This document shows positions 1 through 8,516 of a stretch of DNA of 64,000 nucleotides, one piece after another. The stretch's first letter is position 1, and every line of letters begins with the position of its first letter. The notes under the pieces are model-generated. The model had not been told where the DNA came from. It saw nothing but the letters and a program-made list of their open reading frames with translations, and ran no database searches. Origin of the DNA: Planctomycetota bacterium. GTDB lineage: Bacteria > Planctomycetota > UBA11346. The position numbers and the translations under genes were made by a program. The stretch is from contig JADGDD010000001.1 of the NCBI GenBank assembly GCA_016745075.1, positions 1,303,125 through 1,367,124 on the forward strand. Direction: 5' to 3'.

Positions 1-736
1 CAATATCAGCAATAGAATCCGTTGTGTTTATCAGAAGATCACAGGCTTGCTGCAATCGACAGCGGGTTTGGTAGGCGCTCATGGTACAGCCAACCCGCTC
101 TTTAAATTGACGGCGGAGTGTAGCATAGGTGAGATGAAAATGATTGGCCACAGATTTTGGCGAAACATACAAGTGTTCTGCTAATTGTTTTTTGACCAAT
201 ACGATAAGTGGGTCTTCCGAACCAATTATTTCCTCTCGTTGTGTTATATCGAGTAACAATAATTCGTGCAAAGTGTGTGCTGCCAGCTCTTGCTGTGCAG
301 AGTGTTCTTGGCTTTGCTGGCAATGGTGCCATGCTCGTGCAATACAATTACGGATAAGTTGTGAGCAATGTTCTAACACAGGTGCAGACTCGGGGGCTGC
401 ACCTCTCTCACGTAAAAGCTCTATAACCGGCCCATCAAAAACAAACCACGTTTCATCAACGCGGCCCTGACGTTGGTAATTATGGTATACATCTGGCAAT
501 AACCACATCAGACTGTTTGCTGTAAGCATCCATTCACCACACGTTGTTTGGTAATGCATGGTTCCACTGTTCATGTAAACACAGGCAAGTCCCGGCAGTC
601 CCTCTTCACGAACCGTCGCTTCTCCATCGGCATAGGACTGTCGTCCTGCTGACACAAGCGTTAGCCCGCTTCTGCCGACTGTGACAGCAGTCTGTTCCGT
701 AAAAACAATAGACTGAGCTGTGTCAGCTTTAACCAT
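1..736 (-). CDS. AraC-family transcriptional regulator (C-terminus beyond window)
   Basis: Reading the minus strand from ATG at 736 gives about 245 codons without a stop to the window edge, so the gene is partial. The C-terminal half is a typical AraC double helix-turn-helix: a first helix pair around LAEHLYVSPKSVANHF, then RRQFKERVGCTMSAYQ and the start of the second HTH at the edge (CDLLINTTDSIADI). The first 150 residues look like a cupin-type sensor. GAGAGGTGA lies about seven bases before the ATG. The gene is upstream of, and codirectional with, the UroD-like gene, with only 64 bases between them, so it probably controls that gene and perhaps the divergent phyH. The effector is unknown; AraC proteins in such settings usually sense sugars or aromatic compounds. 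Confidence 0.88.
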   Translation of the reverse strand, partial: MVKADTAQSIVFTEQTAVTVGRSGLTLVSAGRQSYADGEATVREEGLPGLACVYMNSGTMHYQTTCGEWMLTANSLMWLLPDVYHNYQRQGRVDETWFVFDGPVIELLRERGAAPESAPVLEHCSQLIRNCIARAWHHCQQSQEHSAQQELAAHTLHELLLLDITQREEIIGSEDPLIVLVKKQLAEHLYVSPKSVANHFHLTYATLRRQFKERVGCTMSAYQTRCRLQQACDLLINTTDSIADI

Positions 737-800
737 GCGTCATTCACCTCTCTTCTAGAGATATAACAGCAAAAATAGACAAGTACAAGTAAGCAGCTTT

Positions 801-1997
801 TTACTTACTAAATTCCAACATTCTCTTTCGATAGTGCAGATAGTTGCTTAAGGGTACTTCCGGTGGAACACCGTGATCACACGTTGGAATATAACCCCCT
901 CGTTTTTTTAATACAGGAATAATCCGTTCAAGTTCACGATCTATCCGATTAGGCGTTGATGCAAGAATACGCTTATCAATTCCGCCAGAAATAACGAGAT
1001 CTGGATGTTCTTGCGCCGTTCGCACGACATCAGAACCTGATGCCACCTCAAATGGACTGCATACATTCATCCCAATACCTTCTTTATAGAGATCAATAAT
1101 TGGGTCTACATAACCGTCTGAATCTAATTGAATGAACAACTTTCTATTGGGGTCTAACTGGCGAGACTGTATATTTGTCAAGAGTTGTTGATAATACGGA
1201 AAGAGAAATTCTTTTATCATATCTTCAGAAATAAGACTTCCGTGGTTGTAACAAATATCTTCGCCAAAGTACACTTCATCGAAGGTGACATATTCTTGAT
1301 TTTTTGCCGTTGTTCTATCCGCCAGCAATAACCACTGCTGCATGCAGGCATGGAGCAATTCAGGCTCATCATAAAACATGTACAATAATTCTTCTGGGCC
1401 AATCAACGAGCGCAAATACATATACCCACCAATAATGCACTGAGTAATAAATTTCCCTTCACGGGCCTTTTGCTGCACCGCCATCATTTCAACATGATGA
1501 TTCGCATATCGTTCATGACTTGTTGGATCTAAACGCCAGCGAACATCCTCCTCCCACGTCTTCATGTCTTTCACAGGGTGATCTATATATTCTGGCATAT
1601 AACCATCCGTGCGCCCTTTGAAAAAGAGTACGTGCCGGCCCGCACCATCTTGCCGCACTTCTTTATCTCCCTGATCTTCAATAACCCGCTCATCAAAACG
1701 AGGTATTAATTCCGACACTTCCCAACCAAGGTCACAAAGACCGTGGCCTGCTCGTTCATAACGGTGTAAACCGAATTCATCCATGCGCCAATGTAATTCT
1801 TCTGCTTTCATATCCACAGGAAGCCCCCCCTGCTTCATCCATGCATCATAGCTGTAAAAACCAAATTCCGTATGATAAAGTGGCGCGTCAGGAACCATAT
1901 TATAGACATCTCTATAAATCTGTGATTCCTTTGATAATTCCGCATAGGGAACAGGGTAATGTACGCCAGAAATAAAGTCGGTTTGCAAGCTTCTCAT
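801..1997 (-). CDS. UroD/MtaA-fold methyltransferase-like protein
   Basis: A 398-residue protein of the uroporphyrinogen decarboxylase superfamily. Family-like stretches include the central block ending GGYMYLRSLIGPEELLYMFY, an FDEVYFGEDICYNHG strand, and the C-terminal ISGGIDKRIL and GGYIPTCDHGVPPEVPLSNY motifs (about residues 335-385). This long form is common in PVC bacteria and anaerobes as a cobalamin-linked methyltransferase component or a demethylase of sugars or aromatics; true HemE is shorter and keeps different active-site residues. GAAAGGG lies before the ATG. The AraC gene is upstream and phyH is divergent across a 177-base gap holding a large inverted repeat. A catabolic methyl-transfer role is inferred, and no corrinoid protein is seen in the window. 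Haem synthesis is unlikely. Confidence 0.8.
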   Translation of the reverse strand: MRSLQTDFISGVHYPVPYAELSKESQIYRDVYNMVPDAPLYHTEFGFYSYDAWMKQGGLPVDMKAEELHWRMDEFGLHRYERAGHGLCDLGWEVSELIPRFDERVIEDQGDKEVRQDGAGRHVLFFKGRTDGYMPEYIDHPVKDMKTWEEDVRWRLDPTSHERYANHHVEMMAVQQKAREGKFITQCIIGGYMYLRSLIGPEELLYMFYDEPELLHACMQQWLLLADRTTAKNQEYVTFDEVYFGEDICYNHGSLISEDMIKEFLFPYYQQLLTNIQSRQLDPNRKLFIQLDSDGYVDPIIDLYKEGIGMNVCSPFEVASGSDVVRTAQEHPDLVISGGIDKRILASTPNRIDRELERIIPVLKKRGGYIPTCDHGVPPEVPLSNYLHYRKRMLEFSK

Positions 1998-2052
1998 GAT
2001 AGCCCTTTCAGATGAGAGAATAAGACCATTCTCTTAACAATACGCACAACCC

Positions 2053-2126
2053 ATATGGAGAACCAAGAGAAAACATGGATTTTTTGCATCATCAAAAAAT
2101 CCATGTTTTAACACACTCTTCCATAT
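2053..2126. promoter_or_regulatory. Nested inverted repeat in the divergent UroD/phyH promoter
   Basis: The core is a perfect 17-base inverted repeat, 2070-2086 against 2093-2109, with a 6-base CATCAT loop. An outer 7-base pair, ATATGGA (2053-2059) and TCCATAT (2120-2126), encloses it. A TATAAT box at 2144-2149 lies just downstream, before phyH, without a good -35 box, which suggests activator-dependent expression. The hairpin precedes both start codons and has no T tract positioned as a normal terminator. It could be an operator for the AraC protein encoded at 1-736, or an mRNA leader structure for the UroD-like gene. Confidence 0.55.
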
Positions 2127-2174
2127 AGAAATCCGAAAAAATGTATAATTTCTGTAGGAGAAAAGGATTATTCT

Positions 2175-3074
2175 ATGAGCATTCAACTTGGACGACACAC
2201 CATTCCCCTTGATAGCACGGATTTTGCCACCATCACCAGTAGTTATGCAGATGAAGACATACAAACCTTGCGTGGGCGGCTTGAAAATGATGGTTATCTG
2301 TGCATGCGTGGGCTTATTCCCACTGAGACGATTCTACGTACACGAACATTTCTCTTTCACCACATGCATGCAGACGGCACCCTTGATGAAGGAAGCACCG
2401 TAGAGCACCCTCGCGGCACCGGCTCTACCTATATGGGGCAGCAAGATATTGTTGGTCATGCTGATTTTCTTGCATCCGTAGAACATCACAATCTTTTTCG
2501 TTTTTTCGACCAACTTTTTGAAAAACCGTCCTGCACCTTTCCCTATAAATGGGCACGCGCACTTGGCCAAGGCGTTGCTGGGACTAGTGCTCATATGGAT
2601 AATGTGTATATGGGCAGGGGTAGCCAAAATCTCCATACCTGCTGGATTCCTCTTGGTGATGTGCCGCTCAACAATGGGCCGCTTACTGTCTTGCCCACCA
2701 GCCACAAAGCCGCAGCACTGCAACAGCTTCAACAAACCTACGGACAGATGGATATTGATACAGACCAGATTGATAATGGCTGGATAGGCGATGACTATCT
2801 CACTTTTTCCACAGCAATAAATCAGGCATGGGTCAGTGGTGATTTTTCTGCGGGTGATGTCGTCATTTTCGGCATGCATCTGTTACACGGCTCTATAACA
2901 AATGCTTCCGACAAAACCCGTTTTACCGTAGATGTTCGTTTCCAACCAGCAGATGAACCTATGGATGAACGCTGGATCGGCGACACGCCAATTGGACATG
3001 AAAAATGGAATCAACATTTGGAAGCGGGAGCATGCCGATCAATGAATGAAGCTCGGCAGGAGTGGGGCATATAA
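2175..3074 (+). CDS. Phytanoyl-CoA dioxygenase (PhyH) family protein
   Basis: A 299-residue Fe(II)/2-oxoglutarate-dependent oxygenase of the PhyH family. The iron triad is visible as H140-x-D142 in GTSAHMDN and H238 in GMHLLHGS; R249 in KTRFTVDVRF is the likely 2-oxoglutarate carboxylate ligand. The length is normal for the family. GGAG lies before ATG 2175. There is no signal peptide, so it is cytoplasmic. It is divergent from the UroD-like gene and 245 bases upstream of an ogt gene. The substrate cannot be told from sequence; related enzymes hydroxylate small metabolites or amino-acid derivatives. A degraded second copy of its 3' third lies at 34231-34433, again next to ogt sequence, so phyH and ogt seem to travel or duplicate together. 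Confidence 0.88.
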   Translation: MSIQLGRHTIPLDSTDFATITSSYADEDIQTLRGRLENDGYLCMRGLIPTETILRTRTFLFHHMHADGTLDEGSTVEHPRGTGSTYMGQQDIVGHADFLASVEHHNLFRFFDQLFEKPSCTFPYKWARALGQGVAGTSAHMDNVYMGRGSQNLHTCWIPLGDVPLNNGPLTVLPTSHKAAALQQLQQTYGQMDIDTDQIDNGWIGDDYLTFSTAINQAWVSGDFSAGDVVIFGMHLLHGSITNASDKTRFTVDVRFQPADEPMDERWIGDTPIGHEKWNQHLEAGACRSMNEARQEWGI

Positions 3075-3204
3075 ACGAAATCCCTTCCTTGAGCTTATTC
3101 TGACTAGACGTAACAACATAACCCAAATAAATACCCGAACAACGAAATATTCGCTTAATTCAACCTGATTTATCCACCAATTTGAGAGAACATGCTTCAC
3201 ACTT

Positions 3205-3219
3205 GATCATTGAATGATC
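3205..3219. promoter_or_regulatory. Palindrome upstream of ogt copy 1
   Basis: GATCATTGAATGATC is a perfect 7-base inverted repeat around a central G, 100 bases before the chosen ogt start and 130 bases after phyH. Its size and position fit an operator. I see no second copy upstream of ogt copy 2, so a shared regulator is not supported. Confidence 0.3.
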
Positions 3220-3319
3220 CTGACAACTCATATACTTTAAGCCTTCTCCATTCACCGCGTTCCGTCGCTTGTTGAATCCGTTGAACGTAGTCATTATGAG
3301 CGAAAAGGAAACACAGACA

Positions 3320-3862
3320 ATGCATCAAATAAATATTCAATATTACAAAACCAGCATTGGCGAACTCATACTGGGATCTTGTCATAAACAACTCTGCCTT
3401 CTTAATTTTAGGAACAAAAAAACGAGAGAAACTGTTGATAAGAGAATTACAAATGGTCTCAAGGGTACATTTGTAAAACAAGACGATGACATTTTAGCAC
3501 AGGCACGACAGCAACTTGATGAGTATCTTAATGGAAATAGAATGACCTTTGATATTCCCTTGTTGATGGTGGGAACGAACTTTCAAAAGAGTGTTTGGAA
3601 TGCCCTACTAAAAGTTCCTTATGGTACAACATCAACATACTTACAATTGGCAAAGGATATTGATCATGAGAAAGCTGTTCGAGCAGTTGCCAATGCAAAT
3701 GGAGCAAACGCTATCAGCGTAATAATTCCATGCCATCGTATCATTGGCAGTGATGGGACATTAGTTGGTTATGGCGGTGGATTACCAGCCAAGAAACATC
3801 TCTTACAGTTAGAACACAACAAAACAGGATTGATAAAAGGCTCTTCTTCGCATATGGGATAA
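3320..3862 (+). CDS. ogt: Methylated-DNA--protein-cysteine S-methyltransferase, copy 1
   Basis: A 180-residue O6-alkylguanine-DNA alkyltransferase. It moves the alkyl group from damaged guanine onto its own cysteine, C138 in the IIPCHRII motif. The DNA-binding HTH is around TSTYLQLAKDI, with the Asn hinge nearby in VANANGANAI, and the C-terminal GYGGGLPAKKHLLQLE block is typical. I chose ATG 3320 because it aligns with the start of copy 2 and has AAGGAA nine bases upstream; ATG 3296 in the same frame is possible. It is about 73% identical to copy 2 at 8517, which lies on the far side of the NO-sensing operon in the same orientation. Partial copies occur at 25556 and 34174. Confidence 0.93.
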   Translation: MHQINIQYYKTSIGELILGSCHKQLCLLNFRNKKTRETVDKRITNGLKGTFVKQDDDILAQARQQLDEYLNGNRMTFDIPLLMVGTNFQKSVWNALLKVPYGTTSTYLQLAKDIDHEKAVRAVANANGANAISVIIPCHRIIGSDGTLVGYGGGLPAKKHLLQLEHNKTGLIKGSSSHMG

Positions 3863-4142
3863 CAGGTTTCCCAATATATAAGAATTTCTTTTATAAAAGA
3901 GTCAGGCCTTTCAGGTATTACAAGACGTTGGAGCTTAATTTATAAAACACCACTAGCCAACATTATCTGTTTGAGTTAAAAAATGCGAGCAATTTTACTC
4001 TTCTTATTTGATAATATATCCATCTGTTCGAGAAGCAGAGCCATTATGTACAGTATCAAACTTTGACAACTGTTCTATTGGCTATTTGCCATTTGCCTTT
4101 TTCTCGTTCTCAGAGTATCCTTATTGTAAGGAGGCCCCACAT

Positions 4143-4691
4143 ATGAAAGGGATCGTTTTTAATGTCTTTGAAGAATTCATAGAGACAATTGCTGGAGAAG
4201 AGTTTTTTGATGATCTCCTCGATAGCACCGTTTTACAAACACAGGTACCATTTGTTGGTCCAGGAACCTATCCTGATGCTGACTTGATGGCACTGTTTAC
4301 TGCTGCCGTAGAACGTCTGGGGGTAGAACCAGGCCAAGCATTGAAACAATTCGGCCAGTTTCTATTCCATAAACTAATAGCAACTGGCCCACAATATGCC
4401 GAAAATGTAGACCTTCGTCAATTTCTGCTGTCAATTCACACGGTGATTCACGTAGAAGTACGAAAACTCTACCCTGAGGCGATAACCCCAGAGTTTACCT
4501 ATGATGAATCAGACGACCATCTGGTTATGCACTACCGGTCCGCACGCCAATTATGGCAATTAGCCGAGGGGCTCATTATTGGCTGTGCCGAATACTTTAA
4601 CGAGGAAATCACAATAGAAACACAAACTTACGATGATGACCCCGAACGCTGTTCTTTTACTATCACTTTCAACGGCAACAGTGAACACTAA
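4143..4691 (+). CDS. H-NOX (HNOB) haem nitric-oxide sensor
   Basis: A 182-residue stand-alone H-NOX protein. It starts with the hallmark MKGIVFN and carries the probable axial haem ligand H103 (VIHVEVRKLYP) and the haem-propionate-binding Y131-x-S133-x-R135 motif (HYRSAR). ATG 4143 is chosen over an upstream in-frame start because it begins the conserved motif and follows a strong AAGGAGG. It is the first gene of a four-gene operon: 8 bases separate it from the kinase, and the next two junctions overlap. In characterised bacteria, NO-bound H-NOX controls the autophosphorylation of its partner kinase, which fits this arrangement. It is probably cytosolic. The 280-base upstream gap should hold the operon promoter, but I could not fix a -35/-10 pair. 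Confidence 0.95.
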   Translation: MKGIVFNVFEEFIETIAGEEFFDDLLDSTVLQTQVPFVGPGTYPDADLMALFTAAVERLGVEPGQALKQFGQFLFHKLIATGPQYAENVDLRQFLLSIHTVIHVEVRKLYPEAITPEFTYDESDDHLVMHYRSARQLWQLAEGLIIGCAEYFNEEITIETQTYDDDPERCSFTITFNGNSEH

Positions 4692-4699
4692 GGATTTCC

Positions 4700-5962
4700 A
4701 TGACAACCTCTAGCTGTCAACGCTGCACTACCCTTGAACGACGACTCCAACGCGAGAAAGACAAGGTACATGTGCTTGAACGGCTCATCGAAGAGCGCTC
4801 TGCAACACTGTATGAAGCAAAACAACACAGTGAAGAGCTTGCACATTCGGTAGAATCGCTCCTGCGCTCACTACCAGAGGCGATGCTCGTTATTGAGGAC
4901 GATCTGATTATAGATTGTAATCAACGCGCAGAAGAACTCTTGCAGCAAACGCGTGAAACCATGCAAGGGAAACCATTCACTGAATTCGTCTCTCTCGCAC
5001 AAATAGACAAACTCCCTTGTGAAGTCGAATGTAATTGGTTAGCGGGCAATCAGCCGATTCCAACCCTGAGTTCTGCCGCTGAGGTTATCGGCAGCACTAA
5101 CAAATGGATGCTTGTCGGTCGTGATATGCGTGAACGGCAACAGATGGAAGCACGGTTGTTACAAGCACAGAAACTTGAATCTATTGGCCAGTTAGCTGCC
5201 GGTGTAGCCCATGAGATCAACACTCCCATCCAATTCGTTTCAGACAGTATGCATTTCCTCAAAGAGTCCTACGAGGATGTTAAACCGTTAATTAACGCTT
5301 ATGAAGAGCATCGGCAGCTCTGGCCAGAAGATATTCGTCATCACATTGAAGAGCTCGAAGAAGATGCCGATATGGAATTTTTACGAGAAGAGGTGCCCGC
5401 TGCTTTAGACCGTTCAATTAGCGGACTTGAGCGAGTTGCCAGTATCGTAAAGGCACTCAAGGGCTTCTCCCATCCTGACAGAGATGAACAGAGCTTGGTC
5501 GATATTAACGAAGCACTCAGTAATACTGTCACTGTTACGCGTAACGAATATAAATATCACGCTGAACTATCATTAGTACTCGGCGAGCTGCCTTCCCTCA
5601 CCTGCCATCTTGGCGAAATAAATCAGGTCTTCCTCAACCTGATCGTTAATGCGGCCCATGCTATCGCTGATAATCATACCGATGGCACCCTCGGCCGCAT
5701 TGAAATTACCACGATAGCCATAGATGGGGCAATTCGCATTACTGTAGAAGATGATGGCGGCGGTGTTCCTGATCACATTAAAGAACGAATTTTTGATCCC
5801 TTTTTTACCACCAAAGCTGTTGGGCGCGGAACTGGTCAAGGTCTAGCCATCTCCCACGACATCATTGTCAATCGCCATAATGGATCATTGGATATCGAAG
5901 ATGGCCCTGCTGGAGCTCGTTTCATTATTACCATACCAATAGAACAAGAGGGAGCACAATGA
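4700..5962 (+). CDS. H-NOX-associated cytoplasmic sensor histidine kinase
   Basis: A 420-residue kinase without membrane segments. An N-terminal coiled coil (about 10-52) is followed by a PAS-like domain (about 53-140), a dimerisation domain with phospho-acceptor H171 (GVAHEINTP), and a HATPase_c domain holding N-box NLIVNAAHA, G1 DDGGGVP, F-box FDPFFTTK and G2 GTGQGLAIS. The absence of a sensor or transmembrane part fits a kinase whose input is the H-NOX protein encoded just upstream. The stop overlaps the next start (ATGA). Phosphate should pass to D59 of the REC-HDOD protein and/or D55 of the second regulator, as in the H-NOX/HnoK branched relays of Shewanella and Vibrio. Confidence 0.92.
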   Translation: MTTSSCQRCTTLERRLQREKDKVHVLERLIEERSATLYEAKQHSEELAHSVESLLRSLPEAMLVIEDDLIIDCNQRAEELLQQTRETMQGKPFTEFVSLAQIDKLPCEVECNWLAGNQPIPTLSSAAEVIGSTNKWMLVGRDMRERQQMEARLLQAQKLESIGQLAAGVAHEINTPIQFVSDSMHFLKESYEDVKPLINAYEEHRQLWPEDIRHHIEELEEDADMEFLREEVPAALDRSISGLERVASIVKALKGFSHPDRDEQSLVDINEALSNTVTVTRNEYKYHAELSLVLGELPSLTCHLGEINQVFLNLIVNAAHAIADNHTDGTLGRIEITTIAIDGAIRITVEDDGGGVPDHIKERIFDPFFTTKAVGRGTGQGLAISHDIIVNRHNGSLDIEDGPAGARFIITIPIEQEGAQ

Positions 5963-7158
5963 ATGGCCATGCACCTATAGAAGTTCTATTCGTCGATGAT
6001 GAACAGGATCTACTAAACGGACTGCGCACCCGCCTACGACGCAACCGTAAGAAATGGCACATGCGTTTCGCTTCATCTGGAGAGCAGGCCTTGCAGATGA
6101 TAGAGGAGCGGTCTATCGATGTCGTTGTCAGTGACATGCGCATGCCAGCCATGAATGGCGCGCAACTGCTTACTCAAATAACTAAGACGCACCCCGATAC
6201 CGCACGAATTGTCTTATCAGGCTACGCTGAACCAGCAATGATGATTGATGCTATTCCCGTAGCTCATCGTTTTATTTCTAAACCATGCGACCTATCGGTT
6301 TTGGAACAAGCTATCGATGATACCTCACTGATCACTCATGAATTAAACGATCAACACTTAAACAAAGTTATTAGCGGCCTCGCTGGCTTACCTGTTTTGT
6401 CAGATAGCTATACAGAACTATTGGCTCTGTTAGAAGATGACACCACCTGTGAAATAGAGGAAGTCGGGCAAGTTATTGAGCGAGATTCTGCAATGACAGC
6501 TCGCATCCTCCAAATCGCCAATTCATCATGGTTTGGTGGGAAACAAGTCATTTCATCTATAAGTGATGCTGTTTCACGGCTTGGCTTAAATATCATCAAG
6601 TCACTTGTATTACGAGAATATTTAGGACAACAGCTCGATCTCGATGATCACCTTGCCCAAAACCTCGTTACCAACATCGACCATCATTCACAAGAAGTTG
6701 CCGCCATTAGCTCTGGTCTAGCAGACAGCTTTCAACGAGGGCTCGCCCAAAGCTCTGGGCTTCTGCACGATATTGGAAAATTGGTTTTCCTTGCAAGTGA
6801 TCGTGAAAAATACCTCGACCTTGCCGCCTCCTTAGAAAAAGAAAACCAAGAATGGCTCCACGCTGAACGTCAGCTATTTGGTTGTGATCATGCGCAATTG
6901 GGAGCAAAATTACTCGAACTTTGGGGCATTCCACCATCCATTGTTTCTGCGGTTGCAGGCCACGCCCATCTGCCAACCGTTCTGGGAGACGATGTTTCTG
7001 ACCTCATAGCTTTTGCTGACCGAATCGCACATAACCCAGATTTTGGGGAAGCCATGCTCGATCAACTGCCAAGCGAAATCCGTGAACGCTACCACCGCAC
7101 TGTCTCACACCACTCGACTGACCAATCCATTCAACACACTGGTGATACCGATGCCTGA
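5959..7158 (+). CDS. Response regulator with HDOD output domain
   Basis: 399 residues. An N-terminal REC domain has D13/D14, phospho-acceptor D59 (VVVSDMRMP) and the conserved lysine in FISKPCD. An HDOD domain covers about 135-340: GLAGLPVLSDSY, then VIERDSAMTARILQIANSSW and GLLHDIGKLVF. HDOD proteins are usually non-catalytic signalling scaffolds, although this copy keeps an HD pair (LHDIGK), so hydrolase activity cannot be excluded by eye. The start overlaps the kinase stop by 4 bases and its stop overlaps the next gene by 8, so the genes are translationally coupled. It contains no GGDEF or EAL domain. Confidence 0.9.
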   Translation: MNGHAPIEVLFVDDEQDLLNGLRTRLRRNRKKWHMRFASSGEQALQMIEERSIDVVVSDMRMPAMNGAQLLTQITKTHPDTARIVLSGYAEPAMMIDAIPVAHRFISKPCDLSVLEQAIDDTSLITHELNDQHLNKVISGLAGLPVLSDSYTELLALLEDDTTCEIEEVGQVIERDSAMTARILQIANSSWFGGKQVISSISDAVSRLGLNIIKSLVLREYLGQQLDLDDHLAQNLVTNIDHHSQEVAAISSGLADSFQRGLAQSSGLLHDIGKLVFLASDREKYLDLAASLEKENQEWLHAERQLFGCDHAQLGAKLLELWGIPPSIVSAVAGHAHLPTVLGDDVSDLIAFADRIAHNPDFGEAMLDQLPSEIRERYHRTVSHHSTDQSIQHTGDTDA

Positions 7159-8266
7159 TAAACCGATTCTCTTATGCGTAGATGACGAACCAGAAGTCTT
7201 GGCTGGGCTTCGGCTGCAACTACGAAAAGAATACCGAGTCTATACCGCAACAAGTGGCGACGAAGGCCTGACTGCCCTTGCTGAACACCCCAATTGTGCA
7301 ATCGTCATTTCCGACATGCGCATGCCCGGTATGAATGGTGCACAATTTTTGACCCTCGTACGAGAACGAGCACCAGAAGTAACACGTCTCTTACTAACAG
7401 GACAATCTGACATTGATGCCGCAATTTCCGCCATCAATAATGGCCAAATTTTTCGTTTTCTAAACAAACCCTGCCCTCCCGATCGCCTACGTGGGGCTTT
7501 GGCCGATGCGCTAGCCCAACACCGCCTTGTAACTGGGCATCGAATCTTACTAGAAAAGACACTGAACGGTACTGTAAAAGTCCTGTCCGACGTACTTGCT
7601 ATTAGTAGTCCAAGCATGTTCAGCAGAGCAAGTGCCATTAAACGTATCACGCTAAAAGTGGCCAAACAGTTAGGGATCACTTCTCTCTGGCCATTGGAGT
7701 TAGCTACGATCTTTGCCAACCTCGGCAGCATTTCACTCACCGATGAAACACTGAACCGACTACATGAAGGGCAACCGTTAAACGAAGAAGAACAGCAACA
7801 GGTCGCTAATATAACATCAGTTAGCCGTGGTCTTATCCAACCGATTCCGCATCTCGAACGGGTCGGAAAAATTATAGAACAAAGCGTACCCTCCTTCGAA
7901 GGTTCCCGTGAAAAAGAGGGAGCACTCCTCGCCCTGTGTACAGAATTCAGTGATCAGTTGCGAAGTGGTGAGCGCCCAGACAGCATCCTCGCAGCACTTC
8001 ATAGCCATTTTAAAGCAGACTACGTTAAAGCACTTAGCACCGTTATCGCTGATGAGCAACAGCTTCTAGAACGCATATCCGTTTCACTTCGTGATCTCCG
8101 TGAAGGCATGCTGCTTGCCGACGACTTGCACCACAGCAACGGCAGCCTCCTCATAGGCACCGGAGTCGAAGTTTCACATGCTCTTATCGATCGCTTACGT
8201 TCGATCGGAGACCAAAACATCGATGATCAGATCTATGTCTACGTTGCGAAAAAATCAGAATCATAA
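7151..8266 (+). CDS. Response regulator with degenerate HD-GYP-like domain
   Basis: 371 residues from ATG 7151; this start overlaps the previous stop and gives a clean REC N-terminus (MPDKPILLCVDDEPEVL). REC acceptor is D55 (IVISDMRMPG). The remainder follows the RpfG/HD-GYP layout, but where the HD motif should be (normally LHDIGKIGIPDEIL) it reads FANLGSISLTDETL, and no GYP loop is visible. The C-terminal DLREGMLLADDLHHSNGSLL block matches the end of HD-GYP proteins. It is therefore probably a dead phosphodiesterase acting as an allosteric regulator, as reported for HnoD of Shewanella, whose EAL partner is not encoded here. It is the last gene of the H-NOX operon. Confidence 0.85.
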   Translation: MPDKPILLCVDDEPEVLAGLRLQLRKEYRVYTATSGDEGLTALAEHPNCAIVISDMRMPGMNGAQFLTLVRERAPEVTRLLLTGQSDIDAAISAINNGQIFRFLNKPCPPDRLRGALADALAQHRLVTGHRILLEKTLNGTVKVLSDVLAISSPSMFSRASAIKRITLKVAKQLGITSLWPLELATIFANLGSISLTDETLNRLHEGQPLNEEEQQQVANITSVSRGLIQPIPHLERVGKIIEQSVPSFEGSREKEGALLALCTEFSDQLRSGERPDSILAALHSHFKADYVKALSTVIADEQQLLERISVSLRDLREGMLLADDLHHSNGSLLIGTGVEVSHALIDRLRSIGDQNIDDQIYVYVAKKSES

Positions 8267-8308
8267 CTGAAGAGCAAGCCAGACATACGAAGAAAGTGGC
8301 TCAGTTAT
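8263..8308 (+). other. Stem-loop at the 3' end of the H-NOX operon
   Basis: ATAACTGA (8263-8270, overlapping the last stop codon) pairs with the end of GCTCAGTTAT (8299-8308), and GAGC can extend the stem across a bulge. The loop is about 25 bases. An A-rich rather than T-rich tract follows, so it is not a normal intrinsic terminator; it may protect the 3' end of the mRNA or be chance. Confidence 0.3.
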
Positions 8309-8516
8309 AATAAAATAAATGAAAGCAACTGGTAAAACATAGCTACTACACTGTTAAAAACAGAGCCTTCCGATCATAATGTTGATAATTCACAAGGGGC
8401 CCATCACAAAAGCGTTCTTAAGTATTGAATGTCTTTAATCGCTTATATGTTTAACATCATCTTCATCATCTCTGTTTCATAGCCTGTTGAACGTAAGCAA
8501 TAAGGACATTCATACA

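Noticed and set aside
144-470. A plus-strand reading frame of about 108 codons opposite the AraC gene
   Set aside because: Cys/Ser-rich and featureless; the minus strand gives a full AraC HTH here.
801-1997. HemE uroporphyrinogen decarboxylase of haem synthesis
   Set aside because: It is longer than HemE, sits in a catabolic context, and lacks the usual N-terminal substrate-binding motif; a UroD-fold methyltransferase is more likely.
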